This document shows positions 55,164-62,304 of a stretch of DNA of 64,000 nt, piece by piece. How positions within the stretch are numbered: the first letter of the stretch is position 1; the number at the start of each line of letters is the position of its first letter. This DNA is from Kiritimatiellia bacterium (GTDB lineage Bacteria > Verrucomicrobiota > Kiritimatiellia > UBA8416 > JABMPJ01): assembly GCA_030745755.1 (NCBI GenBank), contig JASLOA010000004.1, forward strand, positions 92,970-156,969, read 5' to 3'. Made by a program: the position numbers and the translations under genes. A model generated the notes under the pieces. That model saw nothing but the letters and a program-made list of their open reading frames with translations. It searched no databases and was not told the DNA's origin.

Positions 55164-56246
55164 ATGTGGAAACAGAATTGGAGTGAGACAAAGCAGCACT
55201 TTGCGGGCTGGTGGGGCCAGGAGGGACTGGTCCTTCGCCTGCGGGGCAGAGCGTGCCCCGGCGAGCCGCACGAGGAGACCGTGGCACCGCCGCCACCGAC
55301 ATCGATTCGTGATGGCTTCGTGAACGCCGGGCCACGCGCACAGCGCAGCCATCACAGGCTTGCGCACCACTGTTTCCCCGCCGACGCCCTGCCTGTCTCA
55401 TATACCGACATCGGGCCGGGATCTCTTGCGCTTTTCCTGGGGGCGGAGCCTGGCTTCTCCAAGGATACCGTATGGTTTGAGCCGTGTATCCACGATTGCG
55501 ACAGTCCGGAGGAGCTGCCTCCCTTCCGTTTTGATGAGGCAGCCCCCTGGTGGCAGACAACCGAAGCCATCGTGAAGGCTGCGGCAGCACTCGCCAAAGA
55601 CAAGTACCTCGTGGGATGTCCCGACCTGGTCGAGAACATAGATATCCTCGCGGCGCTTCGCGGCACGCAGACGCTCCTGGTGGATATGATCGAGAGGCCT
55701 GGCTGGGTCGAGCAGAAGGTGGCGGAAATCAACCAGGTCTGGTTCGACGCCTACCAGCGGATATATGACATCATCAAGCTGGAAGACGGTAGTTCCACTT
55801 TCGGTGCCTTCGGTATCTGGGGCCCGGGCAAGACGGCCAAGCTCCAGTGCGACGCATCGGCCATGTTCTCGCCTGACATGTTCCAGCGCTTTGTCGTCCC
55901 CAGCCTGACCGAACAATGCGAATGGCTCGACTACTCGATGTATCACCTGGACGGAACCCAGGCCATGTGCCACCTGGGTGCCCTGCTGGATATCGACGCC
56001 CTCGATGCGATCGAGTGGACCCCCGAGAGCGGCATTGAAGGTGGCGGTGAGTCACGCTGGCATGACCTTTACCGGAGGATCCTGGATGCAGGCAAGTCGG
56101 TCCAGGCCATTGGCGTAGGCAGAGACCAGATTTTGCCGCTGCTTGACGCGGTAGGTGGCAAGGGCATGTATATCGCGGCGGACTTCGCCATCGACAGCGA
56201 ACGGGATGGCGAGGCGCTCGCAGCACTCGTTGAGCCGTACAGGTAG
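55164..56246 (+). CDS. UroD-like methyltransferase family protein
   Basis: 360 residues from ATG 55164. An in-frame GTG at 55143 is possible, and neither has a strong ribosome-binding site. It begins MWKQNWSETKQHFAGWW and carries YHLDGTQAMCHLGALLDID (Tyr260, His261, Asp263) and IEWTPESGIEGGGESRW, like the paralogue at 49816. It is the first of three UroD-like genes in a row (55164, 56326, 57382), spaced 80 and 21 bp apart, so it is probably in one operon. Three different subgroups in one operon suggests a multi-component methyl-transfer pathway rather than redundancy. Substrate unknown. Confidence 0.85.
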   Translation: MWKQNWSETKQHFAGWWGQEGLVLRLRGRACPGEPHEETVAPPPPTSIRDGFVNAGPRAQRSHHRLAHHCFPADALPVSYTDIGPGSLALFLGAEPGFSKDTVWFEPCIHDCDSPEELPPFRFDEAAPWWQTTEAIVKAAAALAKDKYLVGCPDLVENIDILAALRGTQTLLVDMIERPGWVEQKVAEINQVWFDAYQRIYDIIKLEDGSSTFGAFGIWGPGKTAKLQCDASAMFSPDMFQRFVVPSLTEQCEWLDYSMYHLDGTQAMCHLGALLDIDALDAIEWTPESGIEGGGESRWHDLYRRILDAGKSVQAIGVGRDQILPLLDAVGGKGMYIAADFAIDSERDGEALAALVEPYR

Positions 56247-56325
56247 TGCCGCCCCAAACGTGTGTGCGTAAGGCGAACAAATGCAGCGAGCAGTAAATAG
56301 AGATCAGAAGAGGGAGGCGAAAGCT

Positions 56326-57360
56326 ATGAAACCACGCGACATCATTCTCAGTCAGATCAATCATCAAGAAACCGATCTGATTCCTTACACACTGCCGATA
56401 GACAACGGGCTTGGCGAGAAGCTCGACGCGCACTACGGCAACGCACAATGGCGGGATCGACTGAAGCCCTTCATGCAGAACGTGAACGTCGTGGATACCA
56501 TGAAGGGCATGTGGGATAATTGTGAGTCCAACTTGAACCGCGATTTGTACGGAACACTCTGGCGCACAGACCTTCGGCCTCTGCATATGGAGGAGCCCGC
56601 CCTGAAAGAGCCAACATTTGAAGGTTACGATTGGCCTGAGCCCTCCAAGTTCATCGCAGACAAAGAGGGCGTGGCCGCACAGCGTACTATTTGTGACGAG
56701 AACAAGGACGACAAATTCATTATTACGAGCCTGGGCTGGGGCCTGTTTGAGTCTAGCTGGGGTATGCGCGGCTTTGAGAACGTGCTCATGGATGTTGCCG
56801 CCGAGCCGGAGTTCTTTGAAGAGCTGCTCGACAGGCTCACCGAACAAATCCTGGCGTACATTGAGTTCACGTGCAAGTCGCTCCCTGACATCGACGCGAT
56901 CTTTTTCGGCGATGACTGGGCCGATCAGCGCGGCGTCATTATCGGGCCCGAGCGCTGGCGCCAACTGTTCAAGCCCAGGTATGCCCGGATCTACGAGGCG
57001 GCCCGCGCGCATGGCAAGATCGTGATGTCGCACTGCTGTGGCTCTACGGTTGATATCCTGGACGACATGATCGAGATCGGATTGGATGTCTACGAGAGCG
57101 TACAGCCCGAAGCACGTGACATGAACCCCTACGAACTGAAGAAGAGATGGGGTGACCAGATCACGTTCTGGGGGTGCCTTGGCTCACAGAGCACCATACC
57201 GCGTGGAACGCCCGCCGAAATCCATGCCGAGGTCAGCAAGCTGCGGCATGAGATGGGCAAGGGCGGTGGCTACATTCTTGCTCCGGCCAAGCCTCTCCCG
57301 ACAGAGACACCCCTCGAGAATGCCGTTGCGATTGTTGAAGCCTTTACAAGTGATGAATAG
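56326..57360 (+). CDS. UroD-like zinc methyltransferase (MtaA/MtbA-type)
   Basis: 344 residues. ATG 56326 has GAGGGAGGCG upstream; an ATG at 56281 in the same frame does not. It begins MKPRDIILSQINHQETDLIP, a superfamily opening. IVMSHCCGSTVDILDDMIEI places His236 and Cys238 in an HxC pattern, and Cys284 in WGCLGSQSTIP could be the third zinc ligand, as in MtaA/MtbA, which move methyl groups between corrinoid and thiol. GGGYILAPAKPLPTETPLEN near the C-terminus is a standard UroD-family motif. It is the best candidate in the window for real methyltransferase chemistry. Partner corrinoid protein not seen here. Confidence 0.88.
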   Translation: MKPRDIILSQINHQETDLIPYTLPIDNGLGEKLDAHYGNAQWRDRLKPFMQNVNVVDTMKGMWDNCESNLNRDLYGTLWRTDLRPLHMEEPALKEPTFEGYDWPEPSKFIADKEGVAAQRTICDENKDDKFIITSLGWGLFESSWGMRGFENVLMDVAAEPEFFEELLDRLTEQILAYIEFTCKSLPDIDAIFFGDDWADQRGVIIGPERWRQLFKPRYARIYEAARAHGKIVMSHCCGSTVDILDDMIEIGLDVYESVQPEARDMNPYELKKRWGDQITFWGCLGSQSTIPRGTPAEIHAEVSKLRHEMGKGGGYILAPAKPLPTETPLENAVAIVEAFTSDE

Positions 57361-57381
57361 ATAGATGAAGAGGAAGTGCTG

Positions 57382-58635
57382 ATGACAGCGAAGGATAAGC
57401 AACGGCTCAGGGATCTGGCCGGCAAGTACGCAGAATACGCCTTCGGCGAAACGATGAACGAGCGGCGCGAGAAGTGGCGCCTTCACAATCGGTTGCAGGA
57501 GAAGACCTTTCCTTTTCACATCGAGGACAACGGTTCCTACTTCAGCGATCTGACGCCGCCACTCGAGTGTGAGGACGACCGATGCAGACAGCTCGAAGGG
57601 CGACTGCTCCATACCTTGACCGCCTACGAAATGATCAATGACGACCGCATCATTCCCGATCGGTTCATCGTTGACTGGCGTACTTCCATGACCAGCATCT
57701 GCGACGAACTCAACATCAGGCATGCCGACAACGGGCAAGGGAGTTCGTTGGGTTACGAGACCAACAGGCCGATCGCCGACATTGACCGTGACATGGGAAA
57801 GCTGAAGAAGCGCGAGATCTCCCTCGATGCAGAGGAGACAGATCGCCACGCAGAGCTTGCCAAAGAAGTGTTTGCTGGGCTACTGCCGGTCGAGGTCGGT
57901 CGGCCAAGCTCACTCTACTCCCATGGTATCACCAACAAGGCCGTAGATCTCATGGGCATGGAGGGGCTCTATCTGCAGATGGCGATGAATCCTGACGCCG
58001 TGCATCGCCTCTTCGGGTTTCTGGCCGAGGACAACCTTGCCCTCGGTCAATGGGAAGAGGACCAGGGCCTCTTGACACTGAATCACGACGGCAACCAGGG
58101 CTACTGTTCCGGCAGTTCCCTCTTCTCTGACGAGACCTCCACGGCAGCGGGCGAACAGGTTGTCTCAACGGATCGTTACGGGTACCTCGAGTCTCAGGAA
58201 TCAGCAGGCGTCTCCGCCGATATGTTCGACGAATTCCTGATGCCACATTTCAGCAAGCTCGCTGCCAAGTTCAAGCTCCTGAAGTTCGGTTGCTGCGAAG
58301 CGGTTCACAACCTGATGCCCGTTCTCAAACGGCTTCCCGGCCTGCGTAAAGTGAGCGTGACGCCCTGGTGTGACCTTGATGTTCTGGTCGAGACCTGCCC
58401 GGCCGACATTATCTGGTGCCGGAAGCCGATCCCGTTGAAACTATGCGGCACTACCTTCGATCCGGACGATCTGCGTGCGCATTTGCAGGAGACACTCGAT
58501 AGAGGCGCGAGCCACTTCATCGAGTTCGTGTACCGCGACACCAATCTGCTTACGGGAGAGATGACAGACCGAGTCGCACAAACATGCGATATGATTCGCG
58601 ACCTGACCGGCCGTCCCGAGGGAAGTCGACACTAA
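57382..58635 (+). CDS. UroD-like family protein, long subgroup
   Basis: 417 residues from ATG 57382 (AGAGGAAG 7 nt upstream; a GTG at 57376 is in frame). It begins MTAKDKQRLRDLAGKYAEYA and ERREKWRLHNRLQEKTFP, matching the broken gene at 35258-36062. LKFGCCEAVHNLMPVLKRLP and VTPWCDLDVLVETCPADIIW give two cysteine clusters that may bind metal. It ends with GASHFIEFVYRDTNLLTGEM. Its stop overlaps the stop of the convergent HEAGH gene by three bases. It is last in the three-gene UroD-like run. Members of this subgroup have no assigned reaction that I know of. Confidence 0.85.
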   Translation: MTAKDKQRLRDLAGKYAEYAFGETMNERREKWRLHNRLQEKTFPFHIEDNGSYFSDLTPPLECEDDRCRQLEGRLLHTLTAYEMINDDRIIPDRFIVDWRTSMTSICDELNIRHADNGQGSSLGYETNRPIADIDRDMGKLKKREISLDAEETDRHAELAKEVFAGLLPVEVGRPSSLYSHGITNKAVDLMGMEGLYLQMAMNPDAVHRLFGFLAEDNLALGQWEEDQGLLTLNHDGNQGYCSGSSLFSDETSTAAGEQVVSTDRYGYLESQESAGVSADMFDEFLMPHFSKLAAKFKLLKFGCCEAVHNLMPVLKRLPGLRKVSVTPWCDLDVLVETCPADIIWCRKPIPLKLCGTTFDPDDLRAHLQETLDRGASHFIEFVYRDTNLLTGEMTDRVAQTCDMIRDLTGRPEGSRH

Positions 58636-59498
58636 GCCCCGTGGTCGCTAGCTGCCCTGGCGGCTTCGAGATTGTCATCAAGCTGTTTGATTCGCTTCTT
58701 CCACTGCTCGCTGTAGTCGCGTGACTTTGCCGGCGCAGGCGCATCCGCCTGTCTGGCTCCGGAAAGCTTGAGCATTTTCTCCCACAGGTCGAACCGCGCC
58801 GGGGAGAACGCCCTCAGCTCCGCCAGCATGTTGCTGCCCAGTGTCTGGTCACTGCAAAATGCGTAGATACGGGCGAAGTCGGCCTGGTCCTCGTGGTTGG
58901 TGCCGTTGCCATAGTTGGATACGTCGATATTGTCCTTCTTAACTGCCTCAGCCCATTTCTCCAGGATATCCTTGTCCGTATTACGAGCACGCTGTTCGAG
59001 TATGTGTCCCGCTTCGTGTACGATCACGCTCGCAGCGCGCGCTGGCTTCAGCGGGATCATATTGAGATAGCTCTGTCCGCCGTGTGCCGCCGCGCCGCCG
59101 AGTGTCTTGTAGAATGCCAGCCCGGCCTTTTCGTCCTCCGACACCACCTCGAGCGCACGCAGGTAGACCGTCGGAATGCGCTCCGCGCAGACCAGCGCGT
59201 TCGTGAGTGTGAGCCCGGCTGAATCCTCGATCGTGACCTTGAACCTGCTCTGGTCGAGTCGAACCCACCATTGCTTACCGGGCTGCTTGTTGTTCGCCAT
59301 CTTCATCTCGACTGGGCCGGAGACTACTTCCGCTTTCTCCGTGTTGCGCGATCCGATGTCATGCATAATTGGTCGAAAGATTGTGAAGAGCATTTGCCGT
59401 TTCGGCTTAGCCTCGTCGTTCTTGGCCTTCTGCTTCGCATCATTCGCTATCGCCCCCGTAACGACGGCCAGAGCCAGCAATATCCATAGGTGTTTCAT
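58632..59498 (-). CDS. Small secreted HExxH (gluzincin-like) protein
   Basis: 288 residues from ATG 59498 (AGGAG 8 nt upstream); MKHLWILLALAVVTGAIA is a signal peptide. IVHEAGHILEQRARN gives His161, Glu162 and His165. HEDQADFARIYAFC gives Glu203 38 residues later. This HExxH...E spacing and the ending FSPARFDLWEKMLKL match the protein at 20634, so both belong to one small family. The E-D-x-A-D-F-x-R motif resembles the third-ligand segment of gluzincins such as the anthrax lethal factor class, but the match is only local. A charged Lys/Asn-rich linker follows the signal peptide. Probably a secreted metallopeptidase. Its neighbour is the UroD-like run, in convergent orientation. Confidence 0.8.
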   Translation of the reverse strand: MKHLWILLALAVVTGAIANDAKQKAKNDEAKPKRQMLFTIFRPIMHDIGSRNTEKAEVVSGPVEMKMANNKQPGKQWWVRLDQSRFKVTIEDSAGLTLTNALVCAERIPTVYLRALEVVSEDEKAGLAFYKTLGGAAAHGGQSYLNMIPLKPARAASVIVHEAGHILEQRARNTDKDILEKWAEAVKKDNIDVSNYGNGTNHEDQADFARIYAFCSDQTLGSNMLAELRAFSPARFDLWEKMLKLSGARQADAPAPAKSRDYSEQWKKRIKQLDDNLEAARAASDHGA

Positions 59499-59725
59499 GT
59501 CAGGGACTCCTACGCTATCCCCACTTCCGTCCGGAGCCGACCTCCGCAACGGTGTCTATTCACGATCGTGTTTCTCCCATATTCGTGTGCGGGGTGCGAT
59601 GAGAATCTGGTTCCCACCGCCGAAATGGCAGGCGAAGATGTGGTGTAATCCTTTGACAAACAAGTGGTCCAAGCATCAGGATTCCTCGGACTATTGACGA
59701 ATCCCGGAAAGCAGAGAGAGAAGCT

Positions 59726-61114
59726 ATGCGCGAACCAACAGATCAGCCGAACATCATTCTCATTAACTGTGACGATCTCGGGTATGGCGACCTTGGGTGC
59801 TACGGGTCCGAGGTCAATGCCACACCCTTTCTGGATAGAATGGCCGCAGAGGGCATGCGGTTCACGGATTTCTACATGGCCTCGCCCGTCTGCTCGCCCA
59901 GTCGCGGTGCCATGATGACCGGCTGCTATCCACCACGCATCGGATTCGGCTCATTTGAGGGGGAATGGGTGCTGTTTCCCGGACAGGGAGTCGGGTTGGC
60001 TCCCGAGGAGACCACGGTCGCCACGCTCTTGAAGGAGCGCGGTTATTCGACCATGCTCGTCGGCAAGTGGCATTGCGGTGACCAGCCGGAGTTTCTGCCG
60101 ACCCGCCACGGTTTCGATCACTACTTTGGCATCCCATTCAGCAACGACATGGGACGATACCAGAACCGGGAGAAGCAATTCCCGCCACTGCCGCTGCTGC
60201 ACGACGAGGAGGTGGCTGAGGAGCAGCCTGAGCAGGAAGGGCTAACCGAACGCTACGTTGAACACGCCATCCGGTTCGTCCGCAAGAACAAGACCAAGCC
60301 GTTCTTCCTCTACCTGGCGCACATGCATGTTCATCGACCGATTTTGGTCTCGCGGCGCTTCGCCGAGCACGCGCAGAACGGTCGCTATGGCGCTGCGGTC
60401 GAGTGTATTGATTGGGCGGCAGGCGCACTGTTTCATGAGCTGCGTGAGCTGGGACTGGACAGGAATACGCTGGTGGTATTCACCTCCGACAATGGGTCAC
60501 GCGGGGACCTGGGCGGCAGCAATGGTCCGTTGCGCGGTGGCAAAGGGAGCACATGGGAGGGCGGACAGCGCTTGCCCTTCATCGCCTGGTGGCCGGGCCA
60601 GATTCCTGCCGGACAGACCTGCTGCGAGATCACCACCTCTATGGACTTTCTGCCAACGCTGGCCGGGCTGGCCGGCGGACGGGTGCCTGGTGACAGGATC
60701 CTGGACGGAAAGGATATTCAGCCGCTCCTCATGGGGGAACCCGGTGCCAGCTCTCCGCACGACGCGTTCTTCTTCTACATCCGCAACGACCTCGAGGCCG
60801 TCCGGTGTGGAAAATGGAAACTGCATGTTTTCAAGACGGGGTGGAACGACGAAGGGAAGAGTATGCTGGAGCTTTATGATCTTGAGGCGGATATCGGCGA
60901 AACCAATGACGTGTCCGCACAGCATCCGGATGTTGTGGCTGAGCTGCAGGCAAAACTGCAGGCCTGCCGCGAGGATATCGGCGACGAAAGAACCGGTGTT
61001 GCCGGCGCCAATGTCAGGCCGATTGGCAAGGTCGATAACCCGCAGCCGCTGACGCAGTTCGATCCTGACTGCCCGTATATGTGGGCCGAGTATGATACGG
61101 AAGAGGTGGGGTAG
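59726..61114 (+). CDS. S1-family sulfatase without signal peptide
   Basis: 462 residues. It begins MREPTDQPNIILINCDDLGY, the sulfatase core straight away. CSPSR with Cys56 is the formylglycine site, then GAMMTGCYPPRIG. LVGKWHCGDQPEFLPTRHGF and VFTSDNGSRGDLGGSNGPLR, GGKGSTWEGG resemble the GALNS/arylsulfatase A group. There is no export signal, as with the sulfatase at 30998. It has a 227-bp divergent gap to the HEAGH gene. The C-terminal 60 residues are acidic and include a cysteine (DPDCPYMWAEYD). Cytoplasmic sulfate removal from imported oligosaccharides is inferred. Confidence 0.92.
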   Translation: MREPTDQPNIILINCDDLGYGDLGCYGSEVNATPFLDRMAAEGMRFTDFYMASPVCSPSRGAMMTGCYPPRIGFGSFEGEWVLFPGQGVGLAPEETTVATLLKERGYSTMLVGKWHCGDQPEFLPTRHGFDHYFGIPFSNDMGRYQNREKQFPPLPLLHDEEVAEEQPEQEGLTERYVEHAIRFVRKNKTKPFFLYLAHMHVHRPILVSRRFAEHAQNGRYGAAVECIDWAAGALFHELRELGLDRNTLVVFTSDNGSRGDLGGSNGPLRGGKGSTWEGGQRLPFIAWWPGQIPAGQTCCEITTSMDFLPTLAGLAGGRVPGDRILDGKDIQPLLMGEPGASSPHDAFFFYIRNDLEAVRCGKWKLHVFKTGWNDEGKSMLELYDLEADIGETNDVSAQHPDVVAELQAKLQACREDIGDERTGVAGANVRPIGKVDNPQPLTQFDPDCPYMWAEYDTEEVG

Positions 61115-61192
61115 GGGGGGCATGAATAGACAGTGTCGTGTGGGGTTTGCGTGGCGCTCCGTGTAGGGTTGTCTGCCCTGAGTGGACCGATT

Positions 61193-61300
61193 GACGAGGA
61201 TCGGGACGAGGATCGAGACTAAGATGGGAGGGACGAGGATCGGGACTAAGATCGGGACGAAGATGGGGGAGACGAGGATCGGGGAGACGAGGATGGGGAG
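61193..61300 (+). repeat. Left tandem array, consensus GACGAGGATCGG
   Basis: Eight units of 12-15 bp start at 61193, 61205, 61217, 61232, 61244, 61256, 61271 and 61286. Variants are GACGAAGAT and GACTAAGAT. The spacing between starts is 12, 12, 15, 12, 12, 15, 15. The last unit ends GGGGAGG, which sits 7 nt before the GTG start of the S23 gene and can act as its ribosome-binding site. Confidence 0.9.
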
Positions 61301-61308
61301 GCTTTAAG

Positions 61309-62073
61309 GTGGGACCAGTAGTGTTGGGACATGAGAAGCTGCGTGTATATCAGCGGGGGCTGGATTACGCGTCCTGGACGCATTCGGCGCTTGCCAACAT
61401 CGAGCAGTCGGCGGCGGTGCTTGATCACTGGGATCGGGCGGCGGAAAGCATCGTCGAGAACTTGGCCAATGGAAACAGTCGTCACGCAGCAGCCGATAGA
61501 AATCGGTTCTTCGATGTGGCCTTCGGGTCGGCGCTGGAATGTGCGGCTTGCCTGGATATCTGCGCGTGTAAGAAGCTGATCACGGTTGAGCGGCAGGTCG
61601 AAGGGAAAACTGCGCTCCAACAGATTGTCAATATGACCATCGGTCTGCGGAGATCTCGTAGCTCATTCGTGAAAGAGGAGCGCGAAGAGTACATCGTACG
61701 CCAAAACCATGACATCTTCTTCGCTCACGAGGGCTTGGACGTCTACCAAGTTGCGCTGAAATTGATTGTCTGGCTCGACGGAGTTCTTGATATCACTGAC
61801 CTTGGTGCATCGTATGCAACACGATTGGATAAGTGGACTACGAGCCTGGTGCTGAACATCGCAGAGGGGAATGGCCGCTTCAGTGAAGCCGATCAGGTAC
61901 GGTTCCTCGACATTGCACACACAAGTGCCATGCGGGTAGCTGCGTGCCTTGACCTTCTGGTGGCAAGGCACCAGGTTCAGGTATCCCAGATTGAGGACGG
62001 CAAGCAGATCCTCGCAAGAATCGTTCCGCTGCTGCTGGGTTTGAGAGGGTATCTGGATAAACAGACGGATTAA
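61309..62073 (+). CDS. Tandem-duplicated four-helix-bundle (S23/23S rRNA IVP family) protein
   Basis: 254 residues with a GTG start at 61309; GGGGAGG 7 nt upstream is part of the repeat array. Two homologous domains are visible. The first (residues 9-115) has LRVYQRGLDYASWTHSAL and NGNSRHAAADRNRFFDVAFG with GSALE. The second (139-248) has LDVYQVALKLIVWLDG and NIAEGNGRFSEADQVRFLDI with TSAMR. The family pattern NIAEG-GR...RFL-IA-GS--E is that of S23 intervening-sequence proteins, which also resemble Avd of diversity-generating retroelements. Single-domain members are about 120 residues, so this is a fused duplication. No rRNA is nearby. Role unknown; it may act on nucleic acid. The repeats on both sides are inverted. 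Confidence 0.85.
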   Translation: MGPVVLGHEKLRVYQRGLDYASWTHSALANIEQSAAVLDHWDRAAESIVENLANGNSRHAAADRNRFFDVAFGSALECAACLDICACKKLITVERQVEGKTALQQIVNMTIGLRRSRSSFVKEEREEYIVRQNHDIFFAHEGLDVYQVALKLIVWLDGVLDITDLGASYATRLDKWTTSLVLNIAEGNGRFSEADQVRFLDIAHTSAMRVAACLDLLVARHQVQVSQIEDGKQILARIVPLLLGLRGYLDKQTD

Positions 62074-62106
62074 GGATGATGACGAGATCGCAGTCTGAAT
62101 ATCGTC

Positions 62107-62169
62107 GTCTCGATCTTCGTCTCGATCCTCGTCGGGCTCATCTTCGTCTCGATCCTCGTTCCGATCGTC
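62107..62169 (-). repeat. Right tandem array, inverted relative to left
   Basis: On the plus strand, GTCTCGATCTTC (62107), GTCTCGATCCTC (62119), GTCGGGCTCATCTTC (62131), GTCTCGATCCTC (62146) and GTTCCGATCGTC (62158). These are the reverse complement of the left array unit. Five units of 12-15 bp. Confidence 0.9.
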
Positions 62170-62177
62170 GTCGACCC

Positions 62178-62207
62178 GCCCGCATCGCTACGCGAAGCGT
62201 TGCGGGC
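62178..62207. terminator. Stem-loop after the S23 gene
   Basis: GCCCGCA and TGCGGGC pair, with CGCT and AGCG inside across single mismatches and a 6-nt loop. There is no T run. It may end transcription of the S23 gene or of the convergent sialidase gene, or be another REP-like palindrome. Confidence 0.45.
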
Positions 62208-62304
62208 TGGGTTGGGCGCGCATGTCACTGGTGACCCACAATAAAGTACATACGCGGCGCAAAGGATTTCGTAACCCGCAAGTGGCACAAGTTTCCGATA
62301 TCGC

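Larger units (their letters stand above)
61193..62207. mobile_element. Candidate S23-gene element bounded by inverted repeat arrays
   Basis: A four-helix-bundle gene is enclosed by two arrays of the same 12-15-bp unit in opposite orientation (61193-61300 and 62107-62169). A stem-loop (62178-62207) lies just outside the right array. No transposase, reverse transcriptase or obvious target-site duplication is seen. The term element is inference from the symmetric layout. Confidence 0.4.

Noticed and set aside
38311-58635. HemE haem biosynthesis genes
   Set aside because: The UroD-like proteins occur in five diverged copies within a glycan locus and do not keep the usual HemE substrate-binding pattern.
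61309-62073. Diversity-generating retroelement (Avd-like protein)
   Set aside because: There is no reverse transcriptase and no template/variable repeat pair in the window; S23 similarity alone is not enough.
61309-62073. 23S rRNA intervening sequence
   Set aside because: No rRNA sequence flanks the S23 gene; the neighbours are a sulfatase and a sialidase.
61193-62169. CRISPR array
   Set aside because: Units are only 12-15 bp, contiguous without spacers, occur in two opposite orientations, and no cas gene is present.
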